Shown here: one piece after another, positions 61,304 through 64,000 of the stretch | Position numbering within the stretch: position 1 is the stretch's first letter | How the letters are laid out: every line of letters starts with the position of its first letter | Source: DAIOEK01 sp963828285 | Lineage (GTDB): Bacteria > Chloroflexota > Anaerolineae > Anaerolineales > Anaerolineaceae | Assembly (NCBI GenBank): GCA_963828285.1 | Contig: CAWHEB010000002.1 | Span: forward strand, 1,364,001-1,428,000 | Direction of reading: 5' to 3' | DNA length: 64,000 nt | Position numbers and translations under genes: made by a program | Notes under the pieces: model-generated | What the model saw: only the letters and a program-made list of their open reading frames with translations | The model's database searches: none | What the model was told of the DNA's origin: nothing

Positions 61304-62533
61304 ATGTCTGCTGTAGTCGATCGCTTCTTAAGATATGCAAAAGTCCATACGACTTCAAAATTGGATCAAGTTGAGCAGCCCAGTACTGCAATTCAATTCG
61401 ATCTTGCAAAAATCCTTGTCAAAGAAATGCAGGAACTTGGTTTACAGGATGTTGAGTTAACCGATCATTGCTATATCTATGCTACATTACCAGCGAATTC
61501 AACTAAAAACCTTCCGACAATTGGATTGATCGCGCACCTCGACACAAGCTACGAAGCACCTGGTGATAATGTAAACCCTCAGATCATCGAGAATTATGAT
61601 GGTAAAGACATTCTGCTCAACAGTAAAGAAAATATAGTCCTCTCACCTGCCGAATTCCCTGAGTTGCTTGATTACATCGGCCAATCGATCATCACTACGG
61701 ATGGCACAACCCTCCTTGGAGCTGATGATAAAGCCGGCATCGCAGTCATTCTAACAACAGTTGAATATTTGAATCAACATCCCGAGATAAAACATGGCAA
61801 GATCCGCATTGGGATCACTCCAGATGAGGAAGTTGCCCGAGGAACGGATAACTTTGATGTGAAAAAATTTGCCGCTGATTTTGCTTACACGATTGATGGC
61901 GGAAAATTAGGCGAATTGGAATATGAATGTTTCAACGCAGCTCAGGCAAGAGTAAAAGTTCAAGGACGCAGCGTACATCCCGGGTCAGCTAAAGATCAGA
62001 TGATCAATGCCATTGAATGGGCAATTAAATTCCACAATCTGCTACCTGCCGCTCAAAAACCGGAATATACTGCCGGATATGAAGGTTTCTACCATACTTT
62101 TCATTTCTCTGGTGCCGTGGAAGAAACCGAAATGATCTATATCATCCGTGATCACGATCGCCAGAAATTTGAGCAAAAGAAAGCCTATTTCCTTTCCTGT
62201 GCAGCTCTGATCAACAAACAATTAGGATTTGAAAGAATTACTGTCCGTATGGAAGAGCAGTATCAGAATATGAAAGAAGTAATTCTTCCTACCATGCACG
62301 TGGTGGATACTGCTAAAAAGGCGATGGAAGATTTGGGCATAACACCAAAAATAGGACCTATCCGCGGAGGAACCGATGGAGCAAAACTATCCTATCTAGG
62401 ATTACCTACTCCAAACATCTTTGCCGGTGGTTTGAACTTCCATGGTAAATTGGAGTACCTGCCTATTCCCTCCATTGAGAAATCTGTCCAGGTTGTAGTA
62501 AAAATCATTGAGTTGTATGGTAATAAAGAGTAG
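61304..62533 (+). CDS. pepT: Peptidase T (tripeptidase)
   Basis: A 409-residue M20 zinc peptidase that removes the N-terminal residue of tripeptides. Metal ligands are seen in IAHLDTS (His), LGADDKAG (Asp) and TPDEEVARG (Glu), with the later Asp in YTIDGG and a His near the C terminus (LNFHGKLEYL). The dimerisation lid is at about 205-320. Length is standard. AGGAGAA precedes the ATG. It lies near the hydroxyproline enzyme, which would fit use of proline-rich peptides, but the link is only positional. Confidence 0.95.
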   Translation: MSAVVDRFLRYAKVHTTSKLDQVEQPSTAIQFDLAKILVKEMQELGLQDVELTDHCYIYATLPANSTKNLPTIGLIAHLDTSYEAPGDNVNPQIIENYDGKDILLNSKENIVLSPAEFPELLDYIGQSIITTDGTTLLGADDKAGIAVILTTVEYLNQHPEIKHGKIRIGITPDEEVARGTDNFDVKKFAADFAYTIDGGKLGELEYECFNAAQARVKVQGRSVHPGSAKDQMINAIEWAIKFHNLLPAAQKPEYTAGYEGFYHTFHFSGAVEETEMIYIIRDHDRQKFEQKKAYFLSCAALINKQLGFERITVRMEEQYQNMKEVILPTMHVVDTAKKAMEDLGITPKIGPIRGGTDGAKLSYLGLPTPNIFAGGLNFHGKLEYLPIPSIEKSVQVVVKIIELYGNKE

Positions 62534-62570
62534 ATATGACATTTTACAGTCTGTGAATGGACGAATAACA

Positions 62571-62600
62571 TTGACTATTGAAGCATCGTTATGCTAATCT
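62571..62600 (+). promoter_or_regulatory. Promoter of the ferredoxin gene
   Basis: TTGACT (62571-62576), an 18-base spacer and TAATCT (62595-62600) preceded by TGC, an extended -10 feature. It is 37 bases before the ATG. Confidence 0.55.
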
Positions 62601-62636
62601 AAACAGGATCGTTTATTAATGAGAGGAAGGTAAATT

Positions 62637-62807
62637 ATGGCTTACGTTATTACTGATGAATGTATCTCTTGCGGTGCTTGTGAACCAGAGTGTCCAGAAT
62701 CCGCTATTTCTGCCGGCGATGATATCTATGTCATTGAAGCAGCCAAATGCTCTGATTGCGGCACCTGCGCTTCTGTTTGCCCAACCGAAGCACCTAAACC
62801 CGCATAA
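62637..62807 (+). CDS. 2[4Fe-4S] ferredoxin
   Basis: A 56-residue clostridial-type ferredoxin: CISCGACEPECPESA and, about 20 residues later, CSDCGTCASVCPTEA. These give the eight Cys (CxxCxxCxxxCP twice) for two [4Fe-4S] clusters. AGAGGAAGG precedes the ATG. It carries low-potential electrons and is a natural partner for the AFOR and for radical SAM enzymes in this genome. Monocistronic, with its own promoter and terminator. Confidence 0.95.
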   Translation: MAYVITDECISCGACEPECPESAISAGDDIYVIEAAKCSDCGTCASVCPTEAPKPA

Positions 62808-62824
62808 CTAGTCTTCTCGAATTT

Positions 62825-62864
62825 AAAATAGCCTTCGGAATATTTATCTCCCGAAGGCTATTTT
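62825..62864. terminator. Bidirectional intrinsic terminator
   Basis: TAGCCTTCGG and CCGAAGGCTA form a 10-bp stem around ATATTTATCT, with A and T runs outside. It serves both the ferredoxin gene and the convergent LarA-like gene. Confidence 0.9.
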
Positions 62865-62883
62865 GTATTAATGTTGAAATCGA

Positions 62884-63180
62884 TCAATTCAATATGGGGT
62901 AAGTGATTCCACCATTTGGGAAAACCAGGACATCACCGCCGTTTGGATATTTTTGTTTGGCAAGCTGTATACCCTCCTCAACTGAACCAACAAAACTAAC
63001 AAATGGCAGTCTTTCATGGATATCCGCGGGAATGGTTGGACCAAATATAAGCAAGGTTCCCATTCTCATAGCTTGTAGTGCGAAATATAAGAAGAAGCGA
63101 TCCTCCTCCCCCATCCCTTTCAATTTAAGCTTGGTAACCAACGGAAGTATTATCGGAGCAAGCAACCTTAATAGCAGACT
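62884..63180 (-). CDS. LarA-like (DUF2088) protein, C-terminal piece
   Basis: Last ~100 residues in frame from SLLLRLLAPIILPLVTKLKL to VFPNGGITYPILN. The join with the next piece is near 63175-63185, where one frame reads LPLGKSAIK and the other continues with LLLRLLAP. The C-terminal VGSVEEGIQLAKQKYPNGGDVLVFPNGG is normal for LarA-type proteins. Confidence 0.7.
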   Translation of the reverse strand, partial: SLLLRLLAPIILPLVTKLKLKGMGEEDRFFLYFALQAMRMGTLLIFGPTIPADIHERLPFVSFVGSVEEGIQLAKQKYPNGGDVLVFPNGGITYPILN

Positions 63181-63903
63181 TACCCAACGGTAGTTTTTTA
63201 TTAGCCAGACCAAATACACCCACGCCTTCTTCGGCTTGAACAACTGTGATCAAAACCCCGCCCGGCTTCAATGCCCGGACTGTATTCGCTAATGCTTTTA
63301 CTCCCTGTCTTAGATCCGAGTTCATCGGATGAGAATCTGTGATCACAATGTCGGCTTTGCCAGGAATTTCCACACCATAAAGTCCTGCAGAAACCGCAAC
63401 ACCTGCTCGATGGGCCTGGATGGGGTCTCCGCTTACAATCCGCACCAATTGTTGATGATTATTCAGAATTGCATTCACGATGAATACAGTTCCTGGTAGC
63501 ATTTTTCCTGCTTCTTCCAGATCCTGACGCATTGGATTCTGATCAATTGGCTGCCCAACCATATTGAATGTAGTTGGTTGACAGTTAAGTCCGTGATTAT
63601 GGGCGATCGATATCCTGCCCGCTATTCCAGGTAAAATATTTTTATACCCACCACCGAAGCTGGCGATAATGTGTGGTTCAATGCATCCTATCGAAACAAC
63701 TAGGTCCGCATCTGCAGCAGTTTTATTAATCCAAACCGGTGTACCCCGCGATGTGATCCCAAGATATTTCATTTTTGCTTCATCATCCGGATCAGGATTC
63801 TCCCACAGGATTCCATCAAGGGATGTTAATCCGGTCCTGGTCAGAATTTCGGACTCTTCCATGCCCCGATGCACTCCTAATGCAGGAACAATGGTAATTT
63901 GAT
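63180..63903 (-). CDS. LarA-like (DUF2088) protein, middle piece
   Basis: About 240 residues: DQITIVPALGVHRGMEESEI, VSIGCIEPHIIASFGGGYKNILPG and AIVITDSHP-like DIVITDSHPMNSDLRQGVKALAN. The sequence fits the nickel-pincer-dependent lactate racemase superfamily (LarA and relatives), in which His residues and a Lys hold the cofactor. Whether this is a lactate racemase or one of the other substrates' racemases cannot be told. Frame changes occur at both ends (about 63180 and 63902). Confidence 0.75.
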
Positions 63904-64000
63904 CTGGTTAATCCCGACTCCCAACAACCGATTCAATACTCTGGGAAAAATTTCATGAACCGGTGTTGGACGACTGATATCATCGATCACAATAACTACT
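63903..64000 (-). CDS. LarA-like (DUF2088) protein, N-terminal part, cut by window edge
   Basis: The last 98 bases read VVIVIDDISRPTPVHEIFPRVLNRLLGVGIN on the minus strand, containing the DDxxRPTP motif of LarA proteins. It joins the middle piece near 63902 after one more frame change. The true start lies outside the window. Confidence 0.65.

Overview
The window is a stretch of bacterial chromosome, most likely from an anaerobic member of the Chloroflexota (Anaerolineae-like). This is inferred from the gene mix: a glycyl radical enzyme with its activase, an aldehyde:ferredoxin oxidoreductase, a clostridial-type ferredoxin, many sugar kinases, large ArnT-like membrane glycosyltransferases, and an FHA/PP2C pair. 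No rRNA gene, CRISPR array, phage or intact transposon is visible. Three tRNA genes are present: Gly-TCC, Ser-TGA and Ser-GCT.

Layout. 0-2 kb: duplicated palindromic repeats around a zinc-ribbon protein, next to tRNA-Gly and two decayed tRNA 3' ends. 2-8.6 kb: a minus-strand sugar catabolism locus (deoC, FGGY kinase, sugar-phosphate isomerase, zinc alcohol dehydrogenase, VOC protein, Old Yellow Enzyme). It has two promoters, and nearly the same 18-bp dyad overlaps the start of each. 8.7-16.9 kb: EamA transporter, hydrolase, mtnA, a glycosyltransferase, an M24 peptidase, an MFS pump and a FadR-like regulator with a matching operator at its own promoter. 17-23 kb: fasciclin lipoprotein, a second FGGY kinase, a B12/radical SAM protein and small membrane proteins. 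23-25.9 kb: an AT-rich accessory patch with REP palindromes and two dead RAYT transposase fragments around an orphan lipoprotein, then an orphan MazF.

26-34.3 kb: an amino-acid or amine fermentation cluster (acylating aldehyde dehydrogenase, class III aminotransferase, AFOR, saccharopine-dehydrogenase-like protein, APC permease, Lrp regulator). The exact substrate is not determined. 34.4-41.5 kb: esterase, PilZ protein, yceD, principal sigma factor, a repeat array and holB. 41.5-41.9 kb has no gene but holds a perfect 17-bp palindrome overlapping a near-consensus promoter. 41.9-54.6 kb: housekeeping and envelope genes (rsgA, MecA-like penicillin-binding protein, maf, xpt, guaA) and a probable operon of membrane protein, VWA/FHA-like protein, PP2C phosphatase and glycosyltransferase. 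54.6-58.2 kb: two tRNA-Ser genes, then a glycyl radical activase and an enzyme that aligns with trans-4-hydroxy-L-proline dehydratase at every catalytic residue compared. 58.3-64 kb: ComEC, an EF-hand protein, peptidase T, ferredoxin and a LarA-like protein running off the edge.

Eight otherwise well-conserved genes are broken by eleven single-base frame changes. They carry no other signs of decay, so sequence error is the likeliest cause. Each piece is listed separately and linked to its partner. All product names come from reading the translated sequence and from remembered family features; no database search was run.
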